Assembly (NCBI GenBank): GCA_946699065.1
Contig: CAMPDV010000064.1
Span: 62,001 to 126,000 of the forward strand
From: Loxodes magnus
Taxonomy: Eukaryota; Ciliophora; Karyorelictea; Loxodida; Loxodidae
Length of the DNA: 64,000 nucleotides
Reading direction: 5' to 3'
Every line of letters begins with the position of its first letter. The stretch's first letter is position 1. Shown here one piece after another: positions 38,291 to 50,614 of this stretch. Position numbers and translations under genes: made by a program. The notes beneath the pieces are model-generated. The model ran no database searches and was not told the origin of the DNA. It saw only the letters and a program-made list of their open reading frames with translations.

Positions 38291-39004
38291 ATAAGCCATT
38301 TTACTGCTTATTAATGAAATCAGAGACTTACGAGTTCTTTATATCTTAAGCCTATTATTTAGACTTCTTTTCATATGGGGAAATAATAATTTGATGGGCA
38401 ACATTTTTAGAACCTTTTTTTAGTCCTATTCTCTCTAAGATGATGTTAACATCTGTGTTTTTTTTGTGCCGCTATTAAATCTTGACATTTTTTTATTTAG
38501 CTTCAATTTCTTAAAATCAAATTTTCTTTTATATTTAAGTAGTTAGTAAAAGTATATAGCATATTTCTTATTTAGCTTCCATTTTAAATAACACTATAAA
38601 TGTAATTAATTGTTAAGTATAATATTATCAGTTAAATTAATTTTAGTTGTTTGAAAAAGTGTTATTTAGTTTATTTAAAAAGTTCTTTAATTTTATTTCT
38701 AATTTAATAAAAGTTTAATAAATATCTATAAGATTATTAGTATATTCTGTAGCAATTAAATATGTTAGTAAAGATATTTGAACTGCTATTGATAAAAATA
38801 GTATTTGCTACTTAAAATATGTTTATGCTTTTTAAGAATTAATTAATTACTTCATAATCCATTTTTAATTATACTATTTCATCTTCATATTCCTATTTAG
38901 AAATTCTTAAGAAATTTATTAGTTTAAAATAGTATAGATTTATTTCATTATATTCTCAAATTTTATGATAAAGGTTTACAAGTTTTAGTTTGCTTAAGCG
39001 AGTG

Positions 39005-39300
39005 GAACCTCTATAGGACTTTAAACCATGAATCGAGATTGAAGAAAAGATTAGATTCATCAGAGGTTGGAGAAGTTAAATATCCATAATTGATTATTTC
39101 TTTCTCTGCTTTGACTGATCTTCTGAACCTGGAACAGAGTGATCCTTGGTTTTGGCAATTAATTGTTTTGGAATATGATTTGGACTGATATATGAGCACT
39201 GAATTAATAGTCCAAAAGATGCAACCTGCCATGGCTCCATTTTTCCAGATATATCCTATTTAACAGCATTGAAGAGTTAAAATTGCTGCTAAGCTAAAAA
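39005..39300 (-). repeat. Short GC-rich element, relative of the one at 32.6 kb
   Basis: On the minus strand it begins GGAGCCATGGCAGGTTGCA and contains GTCAAAGCAGAGAAAGAAAT and TCTCCAACCTCTGATGAATC, matching both internal units of 32626-32935. Only one unit is complete here. No hairpin-plus-tail end was seen next to it. The function is unknown. Confidence 0.5.
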
Positions 39301-39710
39301 TGGTGAAGCCACGTTAATTAATTTTTTAATTTATATAAATTAGTTAAAAATAATTTAAATTTAAGTAATTAATTACATAGAAGAATATTTCTATTATGTT
39401 TAGTTAGTTTTTAATTACATTACATTTATTTTCTCTAAGCTATTGCTTCATTAATTCTTAGTTAGGAATTTTTTCCCCTTAACGTTTTTCGCATTTATAG
39501 TTTTAAATCTTAAGTGCAATATCTTATAGACTTTTATTATTAATTAAAATTTACTAAGAAGTAGAAATATTATAAAAAGGTTTAATATTTACTAAGAATA
39601 AACTAAAATTAAAAATTAGAACTAGTGTATTTAAATAACTATTTGGCAATTAAATAGTTAGCAGTTATAAAATAATTATTTAAATTACAGGTTATTATAA
39701 TATAAAATGC

Positions 39711-40102
39711 ATGTCGTCAGAAAAAATAGCTAATCTTGTGCAGTGTATGCTGCATTAAGAGTAATCTCCCATCTACTATCACCACGGGGAAGGATGGATA
39801 AGATCAGTTGAGACATACCTAACTTACCCCGAGGGTTCTCTCTAGCAGTATGAAAGTTTGACTGACGGGCCTTCTAATTAATGACTTAATAACTAATTCT
39901 TATTTGGACCTTATTCAAGAAGACTGAAGCATTTGACTCAAGATTTAAGAATAAATTTTAATAAGAAAATTCCCTTTTGGAGAAGATGAAGTGACTCTTT
40001 GGACGAATAGAATTAAATAAAGCTTTTGAGAACAATTTTTTTAATATTAAATATTAATACTGACAGAGCTGCGCGCTCTATAATAATTTTTATTTATTTA
40101 TT
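39711..40102 (+). mobile_element. SINE-like element, copy B
   Basis: The 5' head differs from copy A in its first 40 bases, but from GTGCAGTGTATGCTGCATTA to the end the match is clear, including CACCACGGGGAAGG, TTACCCCGAGGGTTCTC and AGTTTGACTGACGGGCC. The 3' hairpin is shortened to CAGAGCTGCGCGCTCT by loss of the loop, followed by TTTATTTATTTA. Confidence 0.7.
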
Positions 40103-40104
40103 AG

Positions 40105-42560
40105 AAAGTTTAATTTAAACAGTATTCATCTTCTTACTTAGAGGTATTAAAAAAATGAAATTATAAGCCTTGATAGATAATTTACTTTGATTAGGTATTT
40201 TCTGAGGGATAAAGGAAATAATAATAGAATGGAAATAAATAGAAAATTTATAATATTAAAGTATTTATAAAAGCTTATTTAAAATACTATATCTGTATCA
40301 TATAATAGCACCTAAGAAATAACAGACTTCTTATTCATTATTTACTAACAAATTAAGAACAATAATCTAACTTAATTGAATAATCACCTTAATAAGATAA
40401 GGGACAATAATCTCAGATTCTTTTGCATAATCAGTGCATTAAAGAATGATAAGCTTATAATAAAATAAAAAAAGACAAAAATATAAAGATTAGAATAGAT
40501 ACTAGAGAAAATAGCTGAACAACAAACTTTTAATTTCCATCTTTAGAGAAAGCAAAAAATAATATATAAGTCTAAATAGGATATGAGTTGGAAGAGATTG
40601 ACAAATATTTTTATTAAATTCCTTAAATATTTTAGATTAATTTTCTTATTTCTGTATCAAATAAAAAACGTTAAGAAAAATAAACATTATGATAAGAAGA
40701 GATTTTAAGAATCAATTGATTACAGGAAATTATACCTATGGATATTGAGGTAATTGATTAATAAAAGATATATGAACAAAAATGTGCTGCTATATATGCC
40801 AAATAGCAACATTATAAACTATGTTGACGAAGATTCTAAATTTACGAAAAGAGCAAAAAATAATAAAAAATCTTTTTTAAATATGATCATCTTAATCAGA
40901 TTAAAATATATTAAAGCATTTATAATAGTAAGATTAGAAATTAAAAGAAATAATTTTTAGATGTAACAAGCTTAACTATCAAGTACAAGTTATAAATAAA
41001 AATTGGTGAACTATTAAAGTTGTAAGCCAACTTTTAGTTAAAAGAAAACGTTATCACAATATATGGATATAAAGATCAATTTTTGAAATTATAAATTTCT
41101 TTTAACTAAAATCAATTATAGAAGAGATATTATAATTATCAACTAAAATATAAAGAAATGATTGATTTTCATGGGCTTTTAAACAGTTCCAGCTATCTCT
41201 TATTTATCGAGATTGAATTCCTCAGCCATTTTTTATGTGAATGGTTACCACACCTCCTTCATCTGATTTAGATAGTCTTCTGTCTTCTATCTTTATTTGT
41301 GGGCTCTATTGCTATTTATAAGAAGTTTTGTTGGTTCTCTTCAGGTTCTTTTGTCCTCTTATTTTTAATTATTTTGTTAAAAAGCACTTTTTTATTAGAT
41401 ATAAGGAAGGCTTGCAACAGCAAATATTTTTCTTCTATTTCTATCTTATTTTTGAAGAATAAAACTCGCAAAGTTTTCCAATCTTCTTGGTATCTCAGTT
41501 CTTTTAATTTCTATTTAATAATTTATTTTATTAGTCACGAAATCAGTCTTAGTTTCTTCAGTAATTATAGGAAATTCATCTGTTTAAATTAATTAAGGTA
41601 ACATCAAAGCTTTTTCTTAAAATTTTATTTTGAACAAGTATTATCTTAAATATGTTGTTTCCAGGACAATTTATCAATTGTATCATCAGTTCTAATAATT
41701 TATCTAAAATGATCTTCTCTGCTTAAAGAAAGTTTTCTTCATGTTCAGGATATTCATATGAGGATTCGTTTTTCTATTTGATTATTGAGGTCTTTATAAG
41801 TTACTTAGTAGTTTTTTCCCTTGATTCAATGAAGAAGATTCTGATTTAATTGCTTTTTTGCTATTTATCTGATTATTCTTACAACCCTTCTTTGTTTAAT
41901 TTTGATGATTATTCATTTTCCATTTTCTCAGTTGTTTTTCACTATTATAAGAGCTATAATTTTAATTAAAACAAAATATAACCAAAAAACATTTAATCAT
42001 GTAATAGAACAGTAAATTTTAATTAAAATGCTTATTGAATGATCAGATAAATATCCGAAAAACAATTTTAGAAACATATAAAAAACTTAGAAAGCAACTA
42101 ATTTTAAAGTTTAAAGACGAAGAAAGAAAACTATCATTGATTAACATAAAATTAGATTAAGAATTGTAAGATTACTGAAATTGGAAGAAAAAAAAATTAT
42201 TTATGAAGGACTAGACTATAACAAGATTGTATTTCTATATATTTTAATGTTTTTTCTTTCTTTAAATACAAATGTTTTACTAAATACATTATTATAAGTA
42301 CTAAAAAATGGTGTGATTTTTTATAAGCTTGATAAATTAAATAGATATTAGTTTCTATTTTCTTTTTATATCAATTGAGTTTTTTGCTCTTTATCAAGTG
42401 TATTTGAAAAATTTAAGAACCTTATTTTAATTTAAATAAATATATATAAAAATTACAATAACTTTAATAAGGTTTTTTATAATAATTATTTTAGATATTT
42501 ATATATATTAAAATAGTTATTTTTATTAAGATGTTTTAATTTAGCTTATCATTATTTTAA
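40105..42560. other. AT-rich spacer with possible minus-strand relic ORF
   Basis: Between SINE copy B and F-box gene 6. On the minus strand near 41650-41930 a Gln/Glu-rich start (MENEQSSKLNKEGLQEQSDK) continues to EYPEHEENFLQAEKIILDK, like the front of the coiled-coil retroelement ORFs, but the frame decays downstream. Nothing else was recognised. Confidence 0.3.
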
Positions 42561-42565
42561 GCTCT

Positions 42566-44404
42566 TTACTCTAGTTTTAAAGTTAATTCCTTGACGTCAC
42601 TCAAAATTTTCATTCTATCAAACTTTTGCTTGAGCTCTATAATCCAATCCTCTTTTATCTTCGTTCCTTTTATATTTAAGAATTTAAGATTTCTATAAAA
42701 AGGGTATTATTATCCCTCATAATCATAGAATGGAAAACCTTCCTAAGTAACATCCTTAGTAGATAATAAAGATAATTTTTTTAGATATTTACAATTAGCT
42801 ACTATTTAAACTACATCTTTATTACTTAGTTGCATTCCTTATAAATCCAATTCTTTTAATTTATTTAATTTAGCTATTTCGTTTATTCAATTTTCGTTTA
42901 AGAATTTACAATATGCCAAGTCTAAATTTTCTATTAGTATACAATTTAAATTAATAGACTGTAAAGTTATATTTTTTAGCTTTTTCATACTTTAAATAGA
43001 TAATTTAGTTAGTTTTCTACATCTCTCAAAAATATAACATAGAGTTTTATTAGAAAGTTATCTAATCTAATTAAGAGATAATTCTTCATAGTTTTATCCA
43101 TAATCTCCAATCTTCTTCAAAGCATTATTAGTTAGCTAAAACAATAAAGTACATGTAAGAGATTTTAAGTTATGACAGTTTTACATTAAAGCTATCAAGT
43201 TGTTATCATTAAATTACTAGCAATAATCAATCACTATATGTTATAAATTACAATTCTATTTTTTAAATAATTCTTATATTGTTTCTGCCTATAGACTTTG
43301 TTTAATTCTTAAATGGTTTAGTTTAAAGTTTTTTAGTTTCAGTATGAACTAATCTTATGATTATTCTATTTAATAATAATTTATTTGCTTTATGTTAGGA
43401 CATAAATCAATAAACTTATCCATATTCTTATTAGAGTTTATATTTATCTCTTCTAATAAGTTTCCTTTTTATTTCAAGTATTGTAATAAAATCTCTAAAT
43501 TAATTCCTTCACTATATATTTTTAGTTCCTTTAAATTTAAACCTAAGCAATAGTCTATTAGAAATTTTCCTGTTATATTATTACATTTTAATACTGCTAT
43601 ATTCAAAAATTATAAATGAATCAAGTTTTATAAAAAGCTTAAATTTTCTTCTTATAAAAAGCTAATCTTTAAAACTAATTTTTTTAGATATAAGCATTTT
43701 GATAAATATTCTTGAATTGTTCTATCTTGATTAGTTAGTCCAATTAGATGAATTTCTTGAACTAGTTTATATCCTTTTTGATTCAGATTCAATTTTAGTT
43801 CTAATTAGTTTTTTATTTATTGGAAAATTTTATTTGTCTTATTTTGTTCATCTCAGTCTTAGGTATTTATGTATAAAATTTTATTATCAGATTGTAAAAT
43901 TTGTTTTATAGTTCAGTTAAGTTTATTTTAAACATAATCATGATTACTAGAATATTCTTTTATTTCTAGCTTATTAAATTAATATTTGTACTTGCTAAGA
44001 AATTTATTGGCTTATTATAGTCTACCGATATCTCTATTTTTGAGGAACTAACAAATATACTGAAGGATATAGTAATTGGAAATTAAATTTGATTAGCTAT
44101 TTTTTAATATTTTAGTGATTTACTTTTCTTAAGAAATTTGTTCTTAGTTTAAGTGTTAATGAAGTCTCTTCATTGGAAGTATTATTTCTTAATTATTTTA
44201 CTCTTCCTTTTATATTTTTTAGTTTTATTTGCTATCTTTTTATATTTAGTCTTAAGTTAAATCTTTTTGAACTAGTTTTATAATTTAAGTTTCAAGGAGA
44301 GAAAAATTAGATTCTTCTTATTATTAGATGGAAGAGGACTAATAGTTTGAATCATCTATTTGATATGATTATTTGCTATTTTGCTATCCACTCCTACTTT
44401 ACAT
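42566..44404 (-). CDS. F-box/LRR protein 6
   Basis: A single 1839-bp frame from ATG 44404 (MQSRSGQQNSKQ) to TAA 42566-42568. The F-box-like segment lies at residues about 111-155 (YYILQYICQFL), followed by LRRs of the cysteine type and the conserved end (WIIELKQKF, DRMKIL). The length equals genes 7 and 9 exactly, but the stop here is TAA where they have TGA; in-frame TAA elsewhere in the gene is Gln. Residues 90-330 are almost identical to gene 7, unlike the 3' half, which suggests gene conversion. Confidence 0.8.
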
Positions 44405-44423
44405 TTTATTATAATTTAATATA

Positions 44424-44442
44424 TTATCAGACTATTTATACT
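44424..44442 (-). promoter_or_regulatory. TATA-like promoter block of F-box gene 6
   Basis: Minus-strand GTATAAATAGTCTGATAATA upstream of ATG 44404. Confidence 0.6.
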
Positions 44443-44664
44443 TAAGTTATAAAAACGACTATATTTAACTACCTTTTATGATTTAAATAAGCATTATCAT
44501 ATTTTAATTTAATCTAATATAATTTAAGTTAAGCATTAGAAATAAACTAATTTAAACATGTAAAATATTCTATTACTTTTCTATAGTTACTCCTTACAAT
44601 TTACTTACCTTCAAATCTTATTTATTAATTAATAAGTCATTATTTTTATATTTTTATAATTGAA

Positions 44665-44950
44665 AAGGTGATGGGAGCTGATATTTGCCTTCTTTACTAC
44701 ACTTTCTGGATTTATGGCTAGGAACAAGTTCCTTTTCTGTCGCTGAGAACGTCCCTAGTCAGAGTCATCTTCTGAAGGGAACGCTGTCTTTGAGATTATC
44801 CCCTCTTAGTAGGGGCTTGAAGCCTGGCTGCTCATTGCGATTGAGTTTCTTTAGCAGCTGTGCCTAGAGCACAACAGAATATTCCCGTTATTCCTTAAAA
44901 AGAGAGTGTTTAGCCGTCTAATTGGAAAGGAGTTTACGGTCCCAAAAAAC
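44665..44950. other. GC-rich island upstream of F-box gene 6
   Basis: About 285 bp far richer in GC than its surroundings, with CCCCTCTTAGTAGGGGCTTG (a CCCCT...AGGGG hairpin) and CCCTAGTC. It has no match to the other elements that I can see and no TTTA tail. It may be an unrelated short insertion or a non-coding RNA gene. Bases 44950-45820 are plain AT-rich DNA. Confidence 0.4.
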
Positions 44951-45824
44951 TATTTAAATTGAAATTAATAAATGGTTATATTTTATAAAGAAAATGATGC
45001 TTATTACTTATTTATAGTAATAATTAATTATAAAATGTAAGATGCTTTCAGAGACTAAAAATGATTGTATAATACTATTAATATTTGTATATTGTACTTA
45101 TTTCTAAGATTTTTTACCATATGCAAATAAAATAGTTACTATATGATACTCTCTTTAAAATGGTATTGCAAAGATATTAAAATTAATAAAAGTTTCCAAA
45201 GTAATAAGATAAAGTATTTTTAATATTATATTACTATATTTAAATTTATACTTTTATTAAGGAAAGATTAATATTATCTACTTTCTAATTACAACTTTCA
45301 CTTATAAATATATTTTATGCTGTTCTATTGCATAAATTAATAAACTAAACTTAAACTTTGTATTTGACTATTGAATCTTCGTACTTTTCTTGAAGTAATA
45401 ATTAAAAAGTTGAAAGAAATGAAAATAAATAGTTGTAAGTTATTATCTTAAGCTATTTGATTAGGATTATTTAATAATTAAAATAATATTTATGCATTTT
45501 AATGTTTTATATTGTTTCTAATTATTATTTTATATTAATTTACTTACCTCAAATTACTTTTATTTAAGTATTTAATTCTAGAAATATAAATCTTTCTATT
45601 TAAGAAATTTAAAAAAGAAACTTTCTGGTAAAGATAGTTTAGTAATGGCATTACATAATTTAAATTATATATTTTATATTAACTTTAGAATATATTTTGT
45701 AAGCAATAACTAATTAATTTATTTAAATCAATAAAAGATAAATCAACCATATTGCTTTTAAAAATATTAGATACTTTATACTTATAAAACTAATTACGAA
45801 CATTATTTATTATATATCAAATTT

Positions 45825-46237
45825 ATGTAACCTGCTGTCAGGATAACTAGTAGGTTATCTATCGCACCGTATACTCCATTGCAACTTATTTACCGCTAGA
45901 TATCACCACGGGGAAGGGTGGAAAACCTCGCTAGGGACAAGCCTTACTTGTCTCATGGTTCTCACTAATAATATGAACGTTTGATTGATGGGCCTTCTAG
46001 CTAATTACTTAGCTACTATTATTATTTGGATCTTATTCAATAAAATTAGAAAATTTGGTTCAAGATTAAAGAATAATTTTTATAAGTAGATTCCCCATTT
46101 GGAGAGCTGACGTGACTCATTGGACTACTAGAATTTTAACAAGAAGTAAGAGAACACTTTTTAAATATTAAATATTAATATTGAAAGAGCTGCACACCAA
46201 CGAGGTGCTATGCTCTTTATAATCATATTTATTCATC
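45825..46237 (+). mobile_element. SINE-like element, copy C (diverged)
   Basis: This is the most diverged copy. It keeps CACCACGGGGAAGGGTGG, GATGGGCCTTCTAGC and CCCCATTTGGAGAGCTGAC. The downstream CCCCG partner of the loop is lost, but ACAAG...CTTGT can form its own stem. The 3' hairpin AGAGCTGCACACC...GGTGCTATGCTCT keeps pairing through a different base combination from copy A. A short ATTT tail follows. Confidence 0.65.
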
Positions 46238-46239
46238 AA

Positions 46240-47900
46240 ATCTCAGAGACAGAGATAATATAATAATTTATGTCCTTAAATAAAAGAGAAATTAAAATCA
46301 GTTTTCGTTGTACCCAAAACTAAATACTTTCTGCTTAAATCAAGCAAGCGATTAAAAAGCAGAATGTAATATTCAAGTTTTTAATAAGATAACTACTAAT
46401 AAATTATTGAAATTGCATGAAAATTACTTAAATAAAAAAATTGTACCTATTTAAATAAGATAATACTTAATAAGCATTATTCATCAACAAGACTATAAGA
46501 TTTAATTATATAAAATCTAATAGATTTAAGCACAAGAAATTTCTTGATTTGGGTCAATGATCTCTGTTGTTTAATTGCAAATTATAATAATTCTGGTATT
46601 ATTTATTGATTATTTATAAATTTTTTAGGGTTCTGCTTAAAAAAAATTAATGTAAACTTAATAAAAATTTAAATTTATTTAGTTTACATTTCTTCTTATA
46701 CCTTTATAAATTTCTCTGATAATTAATTTAAAATGGTTTTGAACCTTTTCAGATTCCATAAAGTCTTTATTGATTTAAATTTATTGGATTTTTTTTCTTT
46801 ATTTAGGATAAAATGATTAGATTCCGCTTTTACTTCTTTAATTTACACAATTATCTCTAAAAAATAAATTGCTGTTAGTTTTCTTTTTTAACTAGTATTT
46901 TCTTGTTGAATCTTCACTGCAGTTTATTGTATTATCTTAATTTTTCATTTAATTATATGATTAGCGTTTTAAGGACCAATTTTACAAAAAACCTGCTATG
47001 TCTCCTTTTAATAATTCCTTTTTATGTTGCTTTAATTTCCCTTTTCTATTAAAAAGGTTGATTTTATAATAAATAGTACTTTTGCTGACTTTTATTTTAG
47101 TTATCTTATTCAATCTTAATTAATTTTGAATATAATTAAAATAAATCATAGTATACATTCTTATCTTTAGTATAATTAATAATCTAAATTATTTTAACCT
47201 ATCTAGTTATTTATGTTTCTAATTTTTAGTTTAATTAGAGAAAAGCTTTTATTTAAAACTTCTAAAGATTCTTCTTTCTTAACATCTGGAACAATTTCTA
47301 AATGCTAATTAAATATTTACTCTTACTATAATTCCTAAATTTCTTTATAGTATAATTTTATATTTAAACTTTAGCTATTTTAACCTTTTGTTTTGTAAAG
47401 ATTCTTAATACTTAAATATATAAAATTTTGCTTAAAAAGTAGTTTTCTTTAGTATAATATTTAGGTATTTTTTAGTTGGGAATGATTAATATAGTAAATA
47501 GTTGATTAATTAAGAAATGAAAATAATTAAAAATGTAATTTCTTATTGAATATAATCTTAAGCTAATGTTTAGCAAACTAGATAATATATTATAGTAATT
47601 TATTTATTCTATTTACTAATTTTAATTAATCTTATTTAAAATTCTTATTTTTAAATGATAAAATGTATACATATCTTTATAGTTAATTTTATATTTTTGT
47701 ATATTCTACAGTTATTATTTACTAGTTGTTTCATTTAATCATTTCAAATATTAAAGATAGATATTCTATTACTTTTATACTTTTATTATATAAATTATAA
47801 GTTGCTCTAGAGGAATGGAAAGTTATCTTTTTTAAGTGTTTATATTTTAATTTATTCTAATTAGTAGAAAAGTTTAAGTTTATCTTTGTTTCTAAGCTTT
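46240..47900. other. AT-rich spacer with a possible HTH-like ORF
   Basis: On the minus strand near 46850-47170 a frame reads KVSKSTIYYKINLFNRKGKL and KKELLKGDIAGFLQNW, which loosely resembles the helix-turn-helix start of a Tc1/mariner-type transposase. No catalytic domain could be confirmed. The rest has no recognised feature. Confidence 0.22.
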
Positions 47901-49739
47901 TCATTCAAGTTTCTTTACTTTTTTCTCAACATTATGGCGAACTGTCATTCGTACGAACTTCTACTTAAGTTAATTAGCCCACTATTCTTCTATCTTGGTT
48001 CCTTGAATATTTAAATAATTAAGCTTTCTATAGAAAGGATATTCTTATCCCTCTTAATCATAGATTGGAAAAGCTTCCTATGTAATATTTTCATGGTATA
48101 AAAGGCCTAAAAGTTTTAATTATTTACAATTAGTTACTATTTTTATTATATCTTTATTGCTTAATTACACTTCTTAAAAATATAATCCTTTTAGATTGTT
48201 TAATTTAACTATTTTATCTATTCAATTTTCATTTAACAATTTACAATATGAAAAGTCTAAACTTTCTAATAGTTAGCAGTTTTAAATCATAGACTGTAAA
48301 GTCTTATTTTTTAGTTTTTTAACTCCAGTCAAACTTATTTTTGTTAGTTTACCACAATTCTCAAATATATAACTTAAAGTTTTATTGGAAACTTAGCTTA
48401 CGTATCTTAGAGATATTTCTTCATAATTCTTTCCATAATCTCCAATTTTCTTCAAAGCATTATTAGTAAGTTAAAACAATAAACTCAATTCAAGAGACTT
48501 TAATGAAGGACAGCTTTACATTACAGATATCAAGCTGGTATCATTAAAACTGTAGCAATATTAGATTTGTATTCTTTATAATTTATTATGCTATTTAGAA
48601 AATAATTCTTATATTGTTTCTGCTTATAAAAGCTGTTTAACTTTTAAATTACTTAAGTTAAAGTTTTTTAACTTCAGTATGAACTAATCCAATTCATTTT
48701 CTATTTAATAAGAGTCAATTTTGCTTAAATTTGGACATAAATCAATATATCTATCCATATTCTTATTAGAGTTTATATTTATCTCTTCTAATAAGTTTCC
48801 TTTTTGCTTCAAGTATTGTAATAAAATCTCTTTATTAAGTCCTTCACTTTAAATATTTAGTTCCTTTAAATTTAAACCTAAGCAATAGTCTATTAGAAAT
48901 TTTCCTGTTATCTTATTACATTTTAATGCTGTGATATGCAAAAATTGTAAATGAATCAAGTTTTATAAAAAGCTTAAATTTTCTTCTTATAAAAGGCTAA
49001 TCTTTAAAACTAATTTTTTTAGATATAAGCATTTTGATAAATATTCCTGAATTGTTCTATCTAAATTAGTTAGTCCAATTAGATGAATTTCTTGAACTAG
49101 TTTAAGTCCTTTTTAATTCAAATTTAGCTTTATTTACAATTAGCTTTTTATTTCTTGGATAACTTTGATAGTCTTAGTTTGTTCATCTCAGTCTTAGGTA
49201 TTTATGTATAAAATTTTAGTATCAGATTGTAAAATTTGTTTTATAGTTCAGTTAAGCTTATTTTAAACATAATCATGATTACTAGAATATTCTTTTATTT
49301 CTAGCTTATTAAATTAATATTTGTACTTGCTAAGAAATTTATTGGCTTATTGTAATCTACCGATATCTCTATTTTTGAGGAACTAACAAATATACTGAAG
49401 GATATAGTAATTGGAAATTAAATTTGATTAGCTATTTTTTAATATTTTAGTGATTTACTTTTCTTAAGAAATTTGTTCTTAATTTAAATGTTAATGAAAT
49501 CTTTTCATTGGAAGTATTATTTCTTGATCTTTATTACCTTTTGAAGATATCTTTTAATTTGATAAACTGTCTTTTCATTCTTAGTCTTAAGTTAAATCGT
49601 TTTGTTATAAATTTGTCATTTATTTATTTTAGAAAGGTGTATTAGATCCTAGCTATTATTGATCAGAAGAGAACTGATGATTCGATTTATCTGATGGTTA
49701 ACTTTAGTTACCAGTTGATGAATCACTCCTGCTTTACAT
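47901..49739 (-). CDS. F-box/LRR protein 7
   Basis: A single 1839-bp frame from ATG 49739 (MQSRSDSSTGNQ) to TGA 47901-47903 (end FVRMTVRHNVEKKVKKLE). It contains an F-box-like segment and cysteine LRRs. In-frame TGA inside (for example QDQEWKD near residue 65) must be Trp, so TGA has two meanings within one gene. Residues 90-330 are close to gene 6. It is the nearest array member upstream of the intact LINE. Confidence 0.8.
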
Positions 49740-49757
49740 TTTATTATAAATATTTTT

Positions 49758-49777
49758 TTCATCAGACTATTTATACT
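49758..49777 (-). promoter_or_regulatory. TATA-like promoter block of F-box gene 7
   Basis: Minus-strand GTATAAATAGTCTGATGAAA upstream of ATG 49739. Confidence 0.6.
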
Positions 49778-49954
49778 AATTTATAAAAAACGGCTATATT
49801 TATATATAAATTTAAAGATTTAATTAAGCATTATCATTATTAACTAGCTTTAATTTAATATACTTTACTTTAAAATTAAATATAAAACTAAGCTAAATTA
49901 AAAATTAATATACTTTATTTGTTATCTTATAGCTATTCTCTATTACTTTATAAT

Positions 49955-50260
49955 TCAATATGGCACAGAAGGAGAATGGTACAACGAGCCTATCTTCAAG
50001 TCATTATTTTAGCTATTGTGACTTTTAATCGTTTCGTTTTGTGGCATATCTATTTAATAATTCTCGAGAAGATGAGGTTGGGATAAGAATAATTGTAGTA
50101 TAATCCTTCGCAATATCTTCAATGGATTTCAGAGTCGATGGTAACTTGGTATTGCCGTAGGATTAAATGAAGAAAATCAATCTTCAAACATAACTTTTGC
50201 GAGGATATTGTGGGTTGTACTTATTGAATTCTGGAAGTTCAAAATCCTGAGTTTTTGAAT
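49955..50260. other. GC-rich island between F-box gene 7 and the LINE
   Basis: About 300 bp starting ATGGCACAGAAGGAGAATGG, richer in GC than its flanks. The end with GTTCAAAATCCTGAG and the size resemble the other short elements, but no shared block was found. It may be a non-coding RNA or an element of its own type. Confidence 0.35.
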
Positions 50261-50489
50261 CTTAATTTTCTAATTTTCCGTAAATTAAATTTAAAAATTC
50301 TAAACTATTAGTTAAATATAAATACTAATTTAAATTTGTATTTATAAAGAAGTATTAATTTAATATTTATTTGGAAAATTAAATATTATTATTATTTCTA
50401 ACTTACATTTTGTAAAATATAAATGCTAATAAAATTAACTTTTTTAAATTAAAATATCTATGTTTTAATATTATATTCCTTTCCTTAGG

Positions 50490-50565
50490 TATAAATAAAT
50501 AATTAATAAATGTGATTATAGAACGTGTAAAACCTCAATGGTGCGCATTTCTTTAATAAAGATTT
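50490..50565 (-). repeat. Inverted retroelement 3' end at the LINE 5' border
   Basis: On the minus strand: AAAGAAATGCGCACCATTGA, closing arm ACACGTTCTATAATCAC, then a TTTATT tail. It faces away from the plus-strand LINE that begins within 50 bases. It may be the remains of an older insertion, or a 5' inversion made during LINE integration. Confidence 0.55.
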
Positions 50566-50614
50566 TTAAAGTAAAAAAAATCTTTCTGAAATCTTCCACA
50601 GTAAATTAAAAAAA

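Noticed and set aside
39011-39232. 73-codon minus-strand ORF in the GC-rich element at 39 kb
   Set aside because: The related element at 32.6 kb does not keep this frame; the shared parts look like non-coding blocks.
44685-44867. Small GC-rich ORF MPSLLHFLDLWL...
   Set aside because: It lies inside a short GC island with hairpin potential; it has no homologous family motif and no codon pattern.
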